The notes under the pieces: model-generated
Databases searched by the model: none
Seen by the model: the letters and a program-made list of their open reading frames with translations, nothing else
What the model was told of the DNA's origin: nothing
In this document: positions 21,115 to 31,077 of the stretch, piece after piece
How positions within the stretch are numbered: position 1 is the stretch's first letter
Layout: each line of letters starts with the position of its first letter
Program-made: the position numbers and the translations under genes
Assembly: GCF_009932555.1 (NCBI RefSeq)
Contig: NZ_BLJO01000006.1
Location: 405,648 to 469,647, forward strand
From: Steroidobacter agaridevorans
GTDB lineage: Bacteria > Pseudomonadota > Gammaproteobacteria > Steroidobacterales > Steroidobacteraceae
DNA length: 64,000 bases
Direction: 5' to 3'

Positions 21115-22313
21115 CAGCGCGTCAACCTGAGGGGCTGGCTCGCGACAGCTTCCGGCCAGATGGTGACGAAGCGACCGCCGATGACCTGTGAGATCACGTT
21201 GCCGACGTTGTTCTGGCCCGCCGCATCGAAATCCAAAGCATCGTTGGGCAATAACGATGCCGGCCCGTTATCGAGCCGCAGGGCTCGCAACGAATCGCGC
21301 AGCTTGATGGGATCCCGAGTTCGGGCAGCATCGGCGGCAAGCGCCACGGCCCAAGTCGCGGCGTATGCCTGAGCCGCATTGCTCAGAGGCATCTCGCCGT
21401 ACGCCGCCTTGTAAGCTTTGGCGAACTGTTCGGTCGCGGCCTTCTTCAGATCGGGCATCCATTCGACGATGCCAAACGCACCTTCGACCATCGGCCCGAG
21501 TTGCAGCAACGTCGGATGCACATGTCCGCCGCCGTAGCCCAACACCATCGGCTTGTAGCGCTGAGCCGCGAGCGCTCGAAGCAGAACGACCTCATCGTCG
21601 ACATAACAGACGATCAGCACGAGGTCGGCGCCGGTCGCCTTCAGTTTGGCAGCCTGCGTGGACATGTCGGGCGACCCGGTGCGGAAGGTTTCCTCGCCGA
21701 CGATCCGAATGCCTTGCGCGGGCAGACCTTTCTTATAGCCTTTCGACACGGCCTGACCGAACGGGCCGTCCTCGTACGCAAGCGCCACCTTATCGATCGC
21801 GGCGCCTTTGCTGCGCAGATAATTGATGAAGCCGCCGACGTCCCGCGCCGCCCAGCTGCCCTTAGGCGACACGCGAAACACGAACTGCAGATTGCGTTCG
21901 GTGATCGAATCGGTAACGGCGCTGGTGACAATGAACGGCGTGCGATAGCGCTCGGCCACTTGCATCGAAGGCATCGTGACCGCCGATGCCCAGGCTCCGA
22001 GCAGCGCACTGACCTCATCGCGTGCTATCAGGCGCTCGGCGGCGTGTCGTCCGACTTCTGGTTTCGATTGAGTATCGGCGATCAGCAGCTCGACTTTCGC
22101 GCCGTCCAACCCCGCAATACCGCCGGCAGCGTTGATCTCCCTGGCCGCGAGCTGATGCGCCTTCAGCAATCTCGCACCGTCCGCCGCCGTCGCGCCTGTG
22201 ATGGGCGCCAATACGCCGATCTTGAGCGGCTCCGTTGCGTGTGCGGACATGTAGCACACTGCCGCCACCACGCCGGCGAGCCGCAGCAGTAGTTGTTTGT
22301 TCAATCGGGCCAA
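21114..22313 (-). CDS. Periplasmic substrate-binding protein of the Liv-type transporter
   Basis: This is a type I periplasmic binding protein (Peripla_BP_6 family, 399 residues). A signal peptide (LLLRLAGVVAAVCYMSAHA) precedes EPLKIGVLAPITGATAADG and AAREINAAGGI, the standard opening of this family. It starts with TTG, supported by GGAGGGGG 7 nt upstream. The ligand cannot be assigned; the family takes branched-chain amino acids, amides, urea and aromatic acids. It sits between the dehydrogenase genes and the permeases. Confidence 0.92.
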   Translation of the reverse strand: MARLNKQLLLRLAGVVAAVCYMSAHATEPLKIGVLAPITGATAADGARLLKAHQLAAREINAAGGIAGLDGAKVELLIADTQSKPEVGRHAAERLIARDEVSALLGAWASAVTMPSMQVAERYRTPFIVTSAVTDSITERNLQFVFRVSPKGSWAARDVGGFINYLRSKGAAIDKVALAYEDGPFGQAVSKGYKKGLPAQGIRIVGEETFRTGSPDMSTQAAKLKATGADLVLIVCYVDDEVVLLRALAAQRYKPMVLGYGGGHVHPTLLQLGPMVEGAFGIVEWMPDLKKAATEQFAKAYKAAYGEMPLSNAAQAYAATWAVALAADAARTRDPIKLRDSLRALRLDNGPASLLPNDALDFDAAGQNNVGNVISQVIGGRFVTIWPEAVASQPLRLTR

Positions 22314-22333
22314 CGCGAGTCCCCCTCCATGGA

Positions 22334-23104
22334 TCAGCGCGCGGTGAAACCTCCGTCCACGGGAAGCGCCACTCCAGTAACAAAAGACGAGTCATTGGAG
22401 GCGAGCCACAGCGCGGCATGCGCCACTTCTTCGGCCTTGCAGAGCCGTCCCATCGGAACATTCGCGAGCAATCGCGTCTGATTCGCCGCCGCTTCCTCGG
22501 GGTCGCCCGAACGTCCGGTGAAGCCGCTTTTCATCGGCGTATCCGCAAGGCCTGGGCACACAACATTGACTCGCACGTTGTCCGCCGCGAATCGAAGCGC
22601 GAGCGATTTGGTCAGCCCTACCACCGCGAATTTGGCGGCTGAGTAGATGGGACTGAACATCGAACCGACGAGACCGGAGACCGACGCAGTGAAGATCAGT
22701 GAGCCACCGCCGCGCTTGCGCATATAACCGATGACTTCGCCAGCACCGAGGACAGCCGAAGTCACATTCAGCATCATCGCCTTCTCGTACTCGGCCAGAT
22801 CCATGCCCTCGACGTTGCCGGGGCCGGGAGTGCCCGCGTGTGCCCAGAGCGCATCGATGCCGCCGAGCTTCGCCGCGGCATCGTTGATCGAGCGACGACA
22901 TTCCTCCGGCCGCGACAGATCGGCCTGCACTGTTTCGATAGTGTGGCCTCGCTGCTTCATCTCCGCAGCGAGCTCTGCGAGCGCACCGGCATTGATATCG
23001 ATAGCTGCGACCTTGGCGCCTTCACGCAGAAACAGCTCGATGCCCGCCCGTCCCATTCCCGAAGCTGCCGCCGTGATGACGGCGAGTTTGCCTGCAAGGC
23101 GCAT
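22334..23104 (-). CDS. Short-chain dehydrogenase/reductase
   Basis: This is a classical SDR oxidoreductase of 256 residues that probably uses NAD(H). The nucleotide motif is TAAASGMG (11-18), Asp36-Ile37 after the second strand (AAIDIN) favours NAD over NADP, and the catalytic residues are Ser141, Tyr154 and Lys158 (YSAAK). The usual NNAG is HAG here. The C-terminal VTGVALPVDGGFTA is family-typical. It is 20 nt upstream of the binding-protein gene and 56 nt after the aldehyde dehydrogenase gene, consistent with sequential oxidation of an alcohol and an aldehyde. Confidence 0.93.
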   Translation of the reverse strand: MRLAGKLAVITAAASGMGRAGIELFLREGAKVAAIDINAGALAELAAEMKQRGHTIETVQADLSRPEECRRSINDAAAKLGGIDALWAHAGTPGPGNVEGMDLAEYEKAMMLNVTSAVLGAGEVIGYMRKRGGGSLIFTASVSGLVGSMFSPIYSAAKFAVVGLTKSLALRFAADNVRVNVVCPGLADTPMKSGFTGRSGDPEEAAANQTRLLANVPMGRLCKAEEVAHAALWLASNDSSFVTGVALPVDGGFTAR

Positions 23105-23160
23105 GAATCCCCCTTCCCGAATCTTGGGCCCGGCGCGCAGTCGCGGCGCCGGCGAGTTGT

Positions 23161-24648
23161 TTACTGAGCGTAGGCGTCTGGAAAGCGACCGGCGGTGCTG
23201 ATGACGGTGGTGCGTGTTTCCAGATACGCGTCGAAACCTTCCAGCCCGTTCTCGCGACCCCAGCCGCTGGCTTTGAAACCGCCGTAGGGCGTCGACCAGC
23301 GAATGAAGCGATAGGTGTTGACCCAAACGATGCCCGCTTCGATGCGCGACGAAACCCGCAGCGATCGACCGACATCGCGCGTCCACAGCCCGGCCGCGAG
23401 ACCATAGGAACTGTCATTGGCGAGCGCGATGGCTTCGTCTTCGCCATCGAACGGGATCAACGCCGCCACCGGACCGAAGATTTCCTCGCGAGCGATCCGC
23501 ATGTCGTTGCGAACGTTCGCGAACACCGTCGGCTCGATGAAGTAGCCGGCAGCGAGCTCGCCTTCCTGCAACCGCCGACCGCCGGCGACCAACTTCGCAC
23601 CCTCATTGCGACCGATATCGATGTACGAAAGCGTCTTTGCAAGCTGTTCGGAGTGCGCCTGCGGGCCCATATGCGTACTTTCCTGCAGCGGCATTCCGAC
23701 ACGCACACGTTTGGCGCGGCGAGAGAATTCAGCGACGACTTGATCGTAGATGGGCCGCTCGACCAGAACACGCGAACCCAAGGCGCAGCTCTGGCCGCAC
23801 AGCGCCCAAGCAGAGCCAGTCGCGGCATTGAGCGCCTGCTCGACATCCGCATCGGCGAAGATGATGTGCGGCGCTTTGCCGCCAAGTTCGAAGGTGAAAC
23901 GTTTGAGCGTATCCGCCCCTGCGCGCAGGATGGCTTGCGCCGTCGTGCCTTCGCCGGTGAACGCAATCTTGTTCACATCCGGATGTTGAACGAGCCGCTC
24001 GCCCGCGCCGCCCTTGCCGTAACCTGGCACGATGTTCACGACACCGGCTGGGAATCCGGCTTCTTCGAACAGCTTGCCCAGCTCCAATGAAGTCACGGGC
24101 GTTTGTTCGGCAGGCTTCAGCACGACGGTGCAGCCTGCAGCCAGCGCCGGGCCGAGCTTCCACATCGCCGCCATCATCGGCACGTTCCACGGCGTGATCG
24201 CACCGACAACACCGACCGGCACGCGTGTAGTGAAGGCGTGAACACTGTCGTCGATCGGAATGGTTCGGCCGCCGTTCTTGTCGGCCATCGACGCGTACCA
24301 GTGATAGGCAGTGGCATGACCGCCAATATCGACGCGCGATTCGCGGAGCGCGCGTCCGTTGTCACGCGTCTCCAAGACCGCCAACTCAGGTGCTCGCGCA
24401 CGATATATATCGGCGAACCGGCGCATCAGCGCGGCGCGTTCATGCCCAGGCATCCGACTCCAGGGACCAAACGCCTGGCGTGCAGCAGCCACGGCTTTGT
24501 CGATGTCCTTCGCTCCACCGTAGGCGACCAACGCCCACGGCCTGCCAGTGGAGGGGTCGATGCTCTCCAGCATTCCGCCGTCTTCCGGCGCGACCCATGC
24601 GCCACCGATAAAGAGATTGCGATACTCGACCAGCTTGTCCGCAGTCAC
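23161..24648 (-). CDS. NAD(P)-dependent aldehyde dehydrogenase
   Basis: This is a classical ALDH (495 residues) converting an aldehyde to a carboxylic acid. The catalytic Cys288 is in GQSC, the general base Glu254 in FELGGK, and Asn155 in PWN. The SDR-type cofactor fold motif FTGEGTTAQ is near 230. It starts with GTG, with GGAG 8 nt upstream. It lies 5 nt after the amidohydrolase gene. The substrate is unknown; the neighbourhood suggests a degradation intermediate. Confidence 0.95.
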   Translation of the reverse strand: MTADKLVEYRNLFIGGAWVAPEDGGMLESIDPSTGRPWALVAYGGAKDIDKAVAAARQAFGPWSRMPGHERAALMRRFADIYRARAPELAVLETRDNGRALRESRVDIGGHATAYHWYASMADKNGGRTIPIDDSVHAFTTRVPVGVVGAITPWNVPMMAAMWKLGPALAAGCTVVLKPAEQTPVTSLELGKLFEEAGFPAGVVNIVPGYGKGGAGERLVQHPDVNKIAFTGEGTTAQAILRAGADTLKRFTFELGGKAPHIIFADADVEQALNAATGSAWALCGQSCALGSRVLVERPIYDQVVAEFSRRAKRVRVGMPLQESTHMGPQAHSEQLAKTLSYIDIGRNEGAKLVAGGRRLQEGELAAGYFIEPTVFANVRNDMRIAREEIFGPVAALIPFDGEDEAIALANDSSYGLAAGLWTRDVGRSLRVSSRIEAGIVWVNTYRFIRWSTPYGGFKASGWGRENGLEGFDAYLETRTTVISTAGRFPDAYAQ

Positions 24649-24653
24649 CGCGC

Positions 24654-26453
24654 TTACTCCGGATGAGCCGCCCGGCCTAGAGCAGCCGAGGCGTTTTCGA
24701 CAGGTGCGGGCACAAGAGCGAGATCGCCATGCACGGCTTCGCCAGCGAACATCGTCAGCAATACTTTGGTCTTGGCGATCTCGTTCGCGGGAATCCTGAA
24801 CAGATCGTGATCGAGCACGACCAGGTCGGCGCTCTTGCCGACCACGAGCGAGCCGCTGCGATCGTCCAAGTGAGATGCGTACGCCGAGTCGATGGTGTAA
24901 CTCTGGATCGCCTGCTCGAGCGTTACACGCTCATCCGGAGCAAGCATTTCGCCGCTGGTTGTGCCCGGAGCAAGCCGGGTCAATGCGACTTCGATGCCTT
25001 CGAGCGGATTGGCGGATGCGACCGGCCAATCGGATCCGTACGCAACCTTTCCTCCCGCCTTCAGCAGGCTCATGACGGGATACATATGCTCCATGCGAGT
25101 CGGCCCGACCCGATCGCGCACCAGGACCATGTAATCGTCCATGCACGCCCACAGCGGCTGGAAGATCACGACGACGCCCAGATCCTTGAAGCGCGGCAGA
25201 TCCTCTTTAGAGATCAGATTCACATGCGACAGCAGGTGCCGATGATCCTTCGCGCCGTTCTTGTCGCGAGCCTGCGTGAATGCATCCAATGCTGTGCGCA
25301 CCGCTTGATCGCCAATCGCGTGGATATGCACCTGGAAACCTTCGGCATCGAGGCGCGTCACCGCATCCTTCAGCACGGCTGGCTCGATGTGCAGATCGCC
25401 TTTGAAATTCGGCATGTCGGAGTACGGCTCGATCAGCGCGGCAGTCCGCTGTGCCGGCACGCCGTCCAATAGAAACTTCACTGACTTCGCGGACACGCCG
25501 GCCGCCGACAGCTTGTCCGCGGCCGCGATCAAATCTGCAACCTGTTCGACGCCGCGCTTCGCATCCCATGCGAGCGCCAGACGCACGTGGCCTTTCAGCG
25601 CGCCGTTCTTCGCCATCGTCGCGTAGGTCTCAGGCACGCCCGGCGGAATCGATTGGCCGGCCTCACCGCCGCCAATCGGCACGAGCGCGTCATGCCAACC
25701 GACGATGCCGTTGCTGTTGAAGTAATCGCGCGCGTAGCCGAGAGCCTGCTCGCGCGCCTTGTCCGAAGGCGGCGGCAATTTATCGACGATCAACTTGACC
25801 GCCGCTTCCTGGAACGAACCGATCGGGTCGCCCTTCTTGTCGCGATCGATACGGCCGTTCTGCGGGTCCTTGGTGGCGCGAGTGATGCCTGCGACCTCGA
25901 GCGCTTTGGAGTTCACCCAAATGCCGTGTCCGCCGACATTCGTGAAGGCCACCGGCCGATTCGGCACGACCGCATCGAGCAACTTTTTATCCGGCACGCC
26001 GTCGGGCGGAAACAACCCGTCCTTCCAGCCCGAGCCGTAGATCCAGCCGTCGCCCGGCTCCTCGGCCGCGCATTTGGCGACGATCTTCTGATAGTCCTCG
26101 GGCGAGTTGCCGTCGTAGAGATTGCAGCCGCTGTGACTCAACCCACCCCACACCGGATGGGTATGCGCATCGTGAAAGGCTGGCAACAACAGCTTGCCTT
26201 GCAGATCGATCACGCGAGTGTCGGGTCCGATGAGCGCTTGGGTCGTTTCGTCGTTGCCGAGCGCGGCGATCTTCCCGCCACTGACTGCAATCCAGGTCGC
26301 CGTCGGCGACGCAGGATCCACGGTGTAGATGTGGCCGTTCTTGAAAACGATATCTGCGGCCGCGGCGCTCGCAGCGGGCGGCTCTTGTTTCGAGCACGCC
26401 GCCGCCAGACCCGCAATCGCCAGCACCAGGAGCCGCGTTGCTTGCACTCTCAT
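24654..26453 (-). CDS. Amidohydrolase-3 family lipoprotein (YtcJ-like)
   Basis: This metal-dependent hydrolase of 599 residues is exported as a lipoprotein: the signal peptide ends in LAAAC (Cys20). The metal-binding HAHTHP-like motif is AFHDAHTHP (His97 and His99), with IHAIGDQAVRTALDAF and GSDWPVASANP as the later ligand segments of the YtcJ group. These enzymes cleave amide or cyclic amide bonds, but substrates are rarely known. A lipoprotein anchor places it in the periplasm between the TonB receptor and the inner-membrane transporters encoded beside it, 18 nt downstream of the receptor gene. Confidence 0.92.
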   Translation of the reverse strand: MRVQATRLLVLAIAGLAAACSKQEPPAASAAAADIVFKNGHIYTVDPASPTATWIAVSGGKIAALGNDETTQALIGPDTRVIDLQGKLLLPAFHDAHTHPVWGGLSHSGCNLYDGNSPEDYQKIVAKCAAEEPGDGWIYGSGWKDGLFPPDGVPDKKLLDAVVPNRPVAFTNVGGHGIWVNSKALEVAGITRATKDPQNGRIDRDKKGDPIGSFQEAAVKLIVDKLPPPSDKAREQALGYARDYFNSNGIVGWHDALVPIGGGEAGQSIPPGVPETYATMAKNGALKGHVRLALAWDAKRGVEQVADLIAAADKLSAAGVSAKSVKFLLDGVPAQRTAALIEPYSDMPNFKGDLHIEPAVLKDAVTRLDAEGFQVHIHAIGDQAVRTALDAFTQARDKNGAKDHRHLLSHVNLISKEDLPRFKDLGVVVIFQPLWACMDDYMVLVRDRVGPTRMEHMYPVMSLLKAGGKVAYGSDWPVASANPLEGIEVALTRLAPGTTSGEMLAPDERVTLEQAIQSYTIDSAYASHLDDRSGSLVVGKSADLVVLDHDLFRIPANEIAKTKVLLTMFAGEAVHGDLALVPAPVENASAALGRAAHPE

Positions 26454-26471
26454 CGAACCTTCACACCTGCT

Positions 26472-28574
26472 TCAAAACTTTTTGCTGACCGTGCCGAGGA
26501 TGCTGCGCGTCTGGCCCGGCGTGCACATGCCGTCGAACGGCACGGCCCACGCGGCGCAGGTGGCGTAGTACTCCTTGTCGGCCAGGTTGTTCACATTGAG
26601 CGACAGGCTCCAATCCCTGTAAGTCGCTTCGGCGCTCGCATCCACCAGCGTCACCGCCGGCGTCTTCTGGATCTGGTAGTAATCCAGCTTGTCGCCCACG
26701 CGACGCACGCCTGCGCCGAAGCGCATCGTGAGATCGTTGTTGACGTAGAGCATCTGGCTCAACCACAGCGAGGCGAGATGATTCGGCAGGTCCTCGATGC
26801 GATCGCCGGCCGGATGCGACGACGTGCCTTCGATCACTTCGGCGTCGGTGTAGCTCCAGCTGGCGTTGACCCGCAGGCCCATGTCGAAACTCACCTCCGC
26901 TTCCAGCTCGACGCCCTTGGAGCCGATCACGCCGCTTTGAATGAAGTTCTGCAGGTTGGTCGGATCGCTGGTGAGAAAGTTGCTGTCTTCGATGTCGAAG
27001 TAGGTCGCCGTGATCAAGCTGTTCCGGAACGGCTGCCATTTGATGCCGGCTTCGTACTGCTCGCCTTCCTGCGGCTTGTAGGGATTGCCGTAGAAGTCGC
27101 CGCCGAAGATCGGCGAGAACGATTCGGAGTAGCTCGCAAAGGGCGAGAACCCTTTGAACACTTCGGCAATCACGCCGACCTTGAAGGTGGTCGCATCCAC
27201 CGTGTCCTTCGGGCTCAAGGTCGCTTCGGACGTGGCGCGGTCACGACGCACGCCCAGTACGAACGAAACGCGGTCGCCGACCTTCATCTGATCCTGCAGA
27301 TACACGCCTAGCTGAGTGCTGCGGCTGTCGAACCCATTGCTGTAGCCATAGTTGAACGCCTGTCCGTACACCGGGTTGTAGACGTTCAGCGGGATCGTCA
27401 TCGCCTCGAAGCAGCCCGGGTAGTAGGCGACGCACGAATAGCCCTCGCGCCGATCCTGTTCGAACAAGGTGTAGTCGATGCCGACCAGCACCTTGTGCGA
27501 GAACGGGCCCGTGTCGAAATCGAACTGCGCGTGATTGTCGGAATTGACGATGGTGTACGAGTCGTCGAGCAGATAGAACGCGCGCGACAACGTCGTCCGC
27601 TCCGGATCGATGAAGGTATCGACGCCGAAGTTGAAGGTCGGATACACCTCGCCGTAGTCCACCTTCTGATCCAGATAACGGGTGTTGCTCGACACCGCGA
27701 GCAGATCGTTGAAGCGATGGTTCACCAGCAGCGTGATGGCGTACTGATCCGTCTTCATGTGGTTGAAGCCCGGCTCGCCGGCGAAGAAATCGATGGGAAT
27801 CTTCGGATTGTCGGCATTGGCTTGCAGCGTCTTCGACATGGGCAGATAGGTCTGCGTGCCCATGTCTTCCTTCTGATACAAGCCGATCAGCGTCACGTCG
27901 GTATTCTCGCCGGGCTTCCAGGTGAGCGACGGCATGGCGACGTATTTGTCGTTGGCCTGACCTTCCCACATCAGATCGCCGTCGCGGACCACGCCGACGA
28001 AGCGGGCGGCGAATTCATCGCTCAGCGGGCCGGTGAAATCCGCCTGTAATTGCTTGCGGTCCCAGTTGCCGGCCTGCAGGCCGATCTCACCGCCAGCTTC
28101 CCACTGCGGCCGTTTGCTGACCGCGTTCAGCAAACCGCCCGAGCTGCCGGCGCCATACAACACCGCCGACGGGCCGCGCAGAACTTCGGCTCGCTCCAAC
28201 GTGAATACTTCCGTGGTCGAGCCATACAAACCCTTCGGCGTTTTGTTGAGCCCATCCAGAAACTGTTTCAGCGCAAAGCCACGGGCTGCGAAGTAGTCCG
28301 AGCGAGTGTCGCCACCGGAGAGCTCGGTCGCGACACCGGCCGAGTAACGAAATACTTCCTGATAGCTGGTCGCGCCGCGCTCCATGATCTGCTCGGCGGT
28401 CACGACGCTGATGGACTGTGGAATCTCGACGAGCAATGTGTCTGTTTTGGTCGCGGCGCCGGCGCGATCCGCGAGGACAGTCACTTCCTCGAGCGTTTCG
28501 CCTTCGGCGGCCTGCGTGCGCTGCGCCGACGCTAGTGCCAGCGCGCAGGCAACGGCCATGGAAATCTTGTTCAT
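26472..28574 (-). CDS. TonB-dependent receptor, siderophore-receptor type
   Basis: This is an outer-membrane active transporter of 700 residues with a signal peptide (ACALALASAQRTQA), a TonB-box-like segment (LEEVTVLAD), a plug domain (IPQSISVVTAEQIMERG and ERAEVLRGPSAVLYGAGSSGGLLNAVSKRP) and a 22-strand barrel ending in Phe (SKKF). The plug resembles the siderophore receptor subfamily, but its place in a catabolic cluster and the downstream amidohydrolase suggest uptake of an organic substrate or its metal chelate. Paired GATGGGTAG-type repeats lie 84-113 bp upstream of its start. Confidence 0.95.
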   Translation of the reverse strand: MNKISMAVACALALASAQRTQAAEGETLEEVTVLADRAGAATKTDTLLVEIPQSISVVTAEQIMERGATSYQEVFRYSAGVATELSGGDTRSDYFAARGFALKQFLDGLNKTPKGLYGSTTEVFTLERAEVLRGPSAVLYGAGSSGGLLNAVSKRPQWEAGGEIGLQAGNWDRKQLQADFTGPLSDEFAARFVGVVRDGDLMWEGQANDKYVAMPSLTWKPGENTDVTLIGLYQKEDMGTQTYLPMSKTLQANADNPKIPIDFFAGEPGFNHMKTDQYAITLLVNHRFNDLLAVSSNTRYLDQKVDYGEVYPTFNFGVDTFIDPERTTLSRAFYLLDDSYTIVNSDNHAQFDFDTGPFSHKVLVGIDYTLFEQDRREGYSCVAYYPGCFEAMTIPLNVYNPVYGQAFNYGYSNGFDSRSTQLGVYLQDQMKVGDRVSFVLGVRRDRATSEATLSPKDTVDATTFKVGVIAEVFKGFSPFASYSESFSPIFGGDFYGNPYKPQEGEQYEAGIKWQPFRNSLITATYFDIEDSNFLTSDPTNLQNFIQSGVIGSKGVELEAEVSFDMGLRVNASWSYTDAEVIEGTSSHPAGDRIEDLPNHLASLWLSQMLYVNNDLTMRFGAGVRRVGDKLDYYQIQKTPAVTLVDASAEATYRDWSLSLNVNNLADKEYYATCAAWAVPFDGMCTPGQTRSILGTVSKKF

Positions 28575-28657
28575 CCTTCACTCCCCATGCTGATCTTTGG
28601 AAATATCGCCAGCGTTGAAATGGAAGCTATGGCTGGAAGCCGACGGTGGCTAGCCCA

Positions 28658-28687
28658 CTACCCATCGCGTGTCACGAACTACCCATG
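28658..28687 (-). promoter_or_regulatory. Two direct repeats (CATGGGTAG, CGATGGGTAG) 21 bp apart upstream of the TonB receptor gene
   Basis: Read on the minus strand, CATGGGTAG (28687-28679) and CGATGGGTAG (28667-28658) point toward the receptor gene with a 21-bp period. The same repeat pair with the same 21-bp spacing lies upstream of the cluster regulator at 32697-32727. This suggests binding sites for the MalT-like regulator. Confidence 0.55.
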
Positions 28688-28697
28688 CAGGCGGCGC

Positions 28698-29951
28698 TCA
28701 TACCCGCCCACGCCGCGACCAGATGCCGTAAATCAATGACGCAACGAGCGTTGCATCGAGCGCGGGCACCGTGGTCAACGTGAAGTAACCTGAATTGGCG
28801 AGCAGCGCGATGCCGGCCGACACCGCCCAGGTGACGATTGCCGGCCAATGCACCGACGCCTGTGTGCTGTTCGAGCGGAACGCATCGATGACGTAGATGG
28901 CGGCGATCGGTGGAATGATCGCGCCGAGCAACAGCAGGAACGACACGAACGCGTCCAGAATGCCGCCGACCGCCAGCAGCGAGCCCAATACGCCGGCGAC
29001 CATTGTGAATTTCCACTGCGGAACGCTGGGGAAAGTCGCGGTGAGGCTGAGACTCGCCGAATAGAGATTCGCGGAATTGATGGTCCAGGTGGACAGAATC
29101 AGCACCAGCAGAGCCGGCACACCGAGACCGAAGCCCATGATCAGCTTCATGATGTCGATTTCACCCGTGGCCAACACCGGGATGGCCGCCGCCATCGTGA
29201 GCAGCGGCGTTGCTACCGGAAACGACAGCACCATGCCCAACACCGACTGACCGGCGGTGCGGATATAGCGAGTGAGATCGGGCATTGCCGCCACGGTCAG
29301 CATGTTGCCGCCGATCAGTGCGGACAGCGCGATACCGAACGTCATCGGCTCCGGCGGCGTGGGGTCGGGCGCGGATACGACGCCGTAACGGCGCACGGCC
29401 ATCACGACCACCGCGCCCAAAATCAGTGCAAGGATCGGAACTGCGATCAATGCCAATCGGTCGAGCGCGCGGAATCCGTAAATCGTCGTGATTGCCATGA
29501 GCAGGCCGCCGACCACAACGAACGCTGCGAACGGTCCCGACACACCCAGGACTTCTTGCGTGCCCGCGACCATCGCATCACCGAAGAACGACGCGTTCAC
29601 GCCGAACCAGCCGAAGTGCACAAAGGCGATCGCGATGTTTACTAACGCCGCGCCCCGGACGCCGAACGACCGCTGCACGAGCAGATAGGTAGTGAGCCGG
29701 GTGCGAACGCTGACCAACGCAGTAAGACATCCCATCGCGCACAGAATCAATCCGGCGGCGAGGCCGACTACCACCGCATCGCGCATTCCCAACGCGGTGG
29801 ATATCTGCGCGCTACTGAGAAAGCTTGGCAGCGAGATCGCGAAGCCAATCAGGATCAGCGCGACTCGCCAGCCACCGACGGTCTCGCTTTCCGGCACTGG
29901 CTCATTGGCGAAATGCTCGGTCGGCTTGGATTCGGTGACGGCGCTGACCAT
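28698..29951 (-). CDS. NCS1-family cytosine/purine-type permease
   Basis: This is an inner-membrane nucleobase-cation symporter (417 residues, about 12 helices) of the CodB/cytosine permease branch. The early segment VALILIGFAISLPSFLSSAQISTALGMRDAVV and the pattern GWFGVNASFFGDAM are typical. The family imports cytosine, hydantoins, allantoin, thiamine or related rings. It is 4 nt after the DUF917 gene, in a HyuA-DUF917-permease unit, so a hydantoin-like or lactam substrate is a fair inference. Confidence 0.92.
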   Translation of the reverse strand: MVSAVTESKPTEHFANEPVPESETVGGWRVALILIGFAISLPSFLSSAQISTALGMRDAVVVGLAAGLILCAMGCLTALVSVRTRLTTYLLVQRSFGVRGAALVNIAIAFVHFGWFGVNASFFGDAMVAGTQEVLGVSGPFAAFVVVGGLLMAITTIYGFRALDRLALIAVPILALILGAVVVMAVRRYGVVSAPDPTPPEPMTFGIALSALIGGNMLTVAAMPDLTRYIRTAGQSVLGMVLSFPVATPLLTMAAAIPVLATGEIDIMKLIMGFGLGVPALLVLILSTWTINSANLYSASLSLTATFPSVPQWKFTMVAGVLGSLLAVGGILDAFVSFLLLLGAIIPPIAAIYVIDAFRSNSTQASVHWPAIVTWAVSAGIALLANSGYFTLTTVPALDATLVASLIYGIWSRRGRV

Positions 29952-29955
29952 GGGA

Positions 29956-31077
29956 TTACCAGCCGTTGAGCTCGGCGATCGAGCGATAGGGCCCGGGGAG
30001 CCCGAAAGCGTCGGGTCCCAGAACAGCCAAAGCCTGCGGTGAACGCAACGCCTGCGGAGCGCTCGCTCCGACGACCTTGACGCGCTGACCGTATTTCAAA
30101 CATTCGGTGACGATGGTCTCGGCCGTCTCGCGGTCGAGGATGCTGATGATGTCGGGCACCAGCGCGCGTACTTCGCCGTTCAGGCGCGCGATCAGATTTT
30201 CGTTCTTGAATTCCACTTCGAGGCGCTGCCCGCCGCCGAACGCATCGATCACGGCGCGACCGACGGAGAATCCGTTGCGAGTCTCGCGCTTCAGGTCGAC
30301 GATCTTGCCGTCGAACAGCACGCCGGCCTTGTCGAACTGTCGCGACGTCTTCAGCGCGTCGAACAATGCTTCGAAAGGATCGCGCCCGCCCTCGCGCGCA
30401 ATGCGAATGCTTCTGCCGATGGCGAGCGCATCGGAGATCGTGCCGCGCAGGGCGTTCGCTTTCATGTCGCGAGCAAACGCGGAATATTCGATGAGATGGC
30501 ACGAGCCGCCGAGCGTCACCGCCACGGAACGCGCCAGGCGCTCCTCGCTGACGTTATCGACCGTCTCGAGCACGACGCAATTGCCCTTGTCATCGGTGAG
30601 GATGGCGGGACAGGCCTTCTGGCCGCGGATATTGAAAATCACCATTTGCGATTCGGGGAATGCACGGCCCATGCCGTCGCAGTCCACGACTGGAACGCCG
30701 GCCCGCAGCGCCAATACCAGCGCGGCGAGCCCGTTGCTGCCGCCGACTTCGACGGGCAGCACGGCGTCTACCCGGCGGCCGGAAATTGACTCCAGCCTGC
30801 GCAGTCCTTGCAACGCCTCGCGTCCGCTCGGCAACTTCTCCGCTGAAATCGTCGGCGCACCGATCCAGCCGCACGGGGCGAGGAACGCGTCGTCGGGCAG
30901 TGAAGTCACATCGATCAGCTCGATGACATTGCCATCGGCCAGCGCCGCCTCGATTTCCATGAATGCCGTGTGCGGATCGCCGCCGCCGCCCGAGCCGAGG
31001 AAGGCGCAGCCGCGCGCCAGATCGGCCACGTCGTCGAGACTCAGCGTCCTGCCTTGAAGTTTGGGTGAGGCGCTCAT
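29956..31077 (-). CDS. DUF917 family protein
   Basis: This protein of 373 residues matches DUF917: LARGCAFLGSGGGGDPH near the N-terminus, LPVEVGGSNGLAALVLALRAGVPVVDCDGMGRAFPE in the middle and RVKVVGASAPQALRSPQALAVLGPDAFGL at the end. It is cytosolic. Its start overlaps the HyuA stop by 4 nt. Pairing of DUF917 with hydantoinase/oxoprolinase proteins, sometimes as a fusion, is common, and it is taken to be a partner subunit or an enzyme in the same pathway. No reaction has been assigned with certainty. Confidence 0.93.
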   Translation of the reverse strand: MSASPKLQGRTLSLDDVADLARGCAFLGSGGGGDPHTAFMEIEAALADGNVIELIDVTSLPDDAFLAPCGWIGAPTISAEKLPSGREALQGLRRLESISGRRVDAVLPVEVGGSNGLAALVLALRAGVPVVDCDGMGRAFPESQMVIFNIRGQKACPAILTDDKGNCVVLETVDNVSEERLARSVAVTLGGSCHLIEYSAFARDMKANALRGTISDALAIGRSIRIAREGGRDPFEALFDALKTSRQFDKAGVLFDGKIVDLKRETRNGFSVGRAVIDAFGGGQRLEVEFKNENLIARLNGEVRALVPDIISILDRETAETIVTECLKYGQRVKVVGASAPQALRSPQALAVLGPDAFGLPGPYRSIAELNGW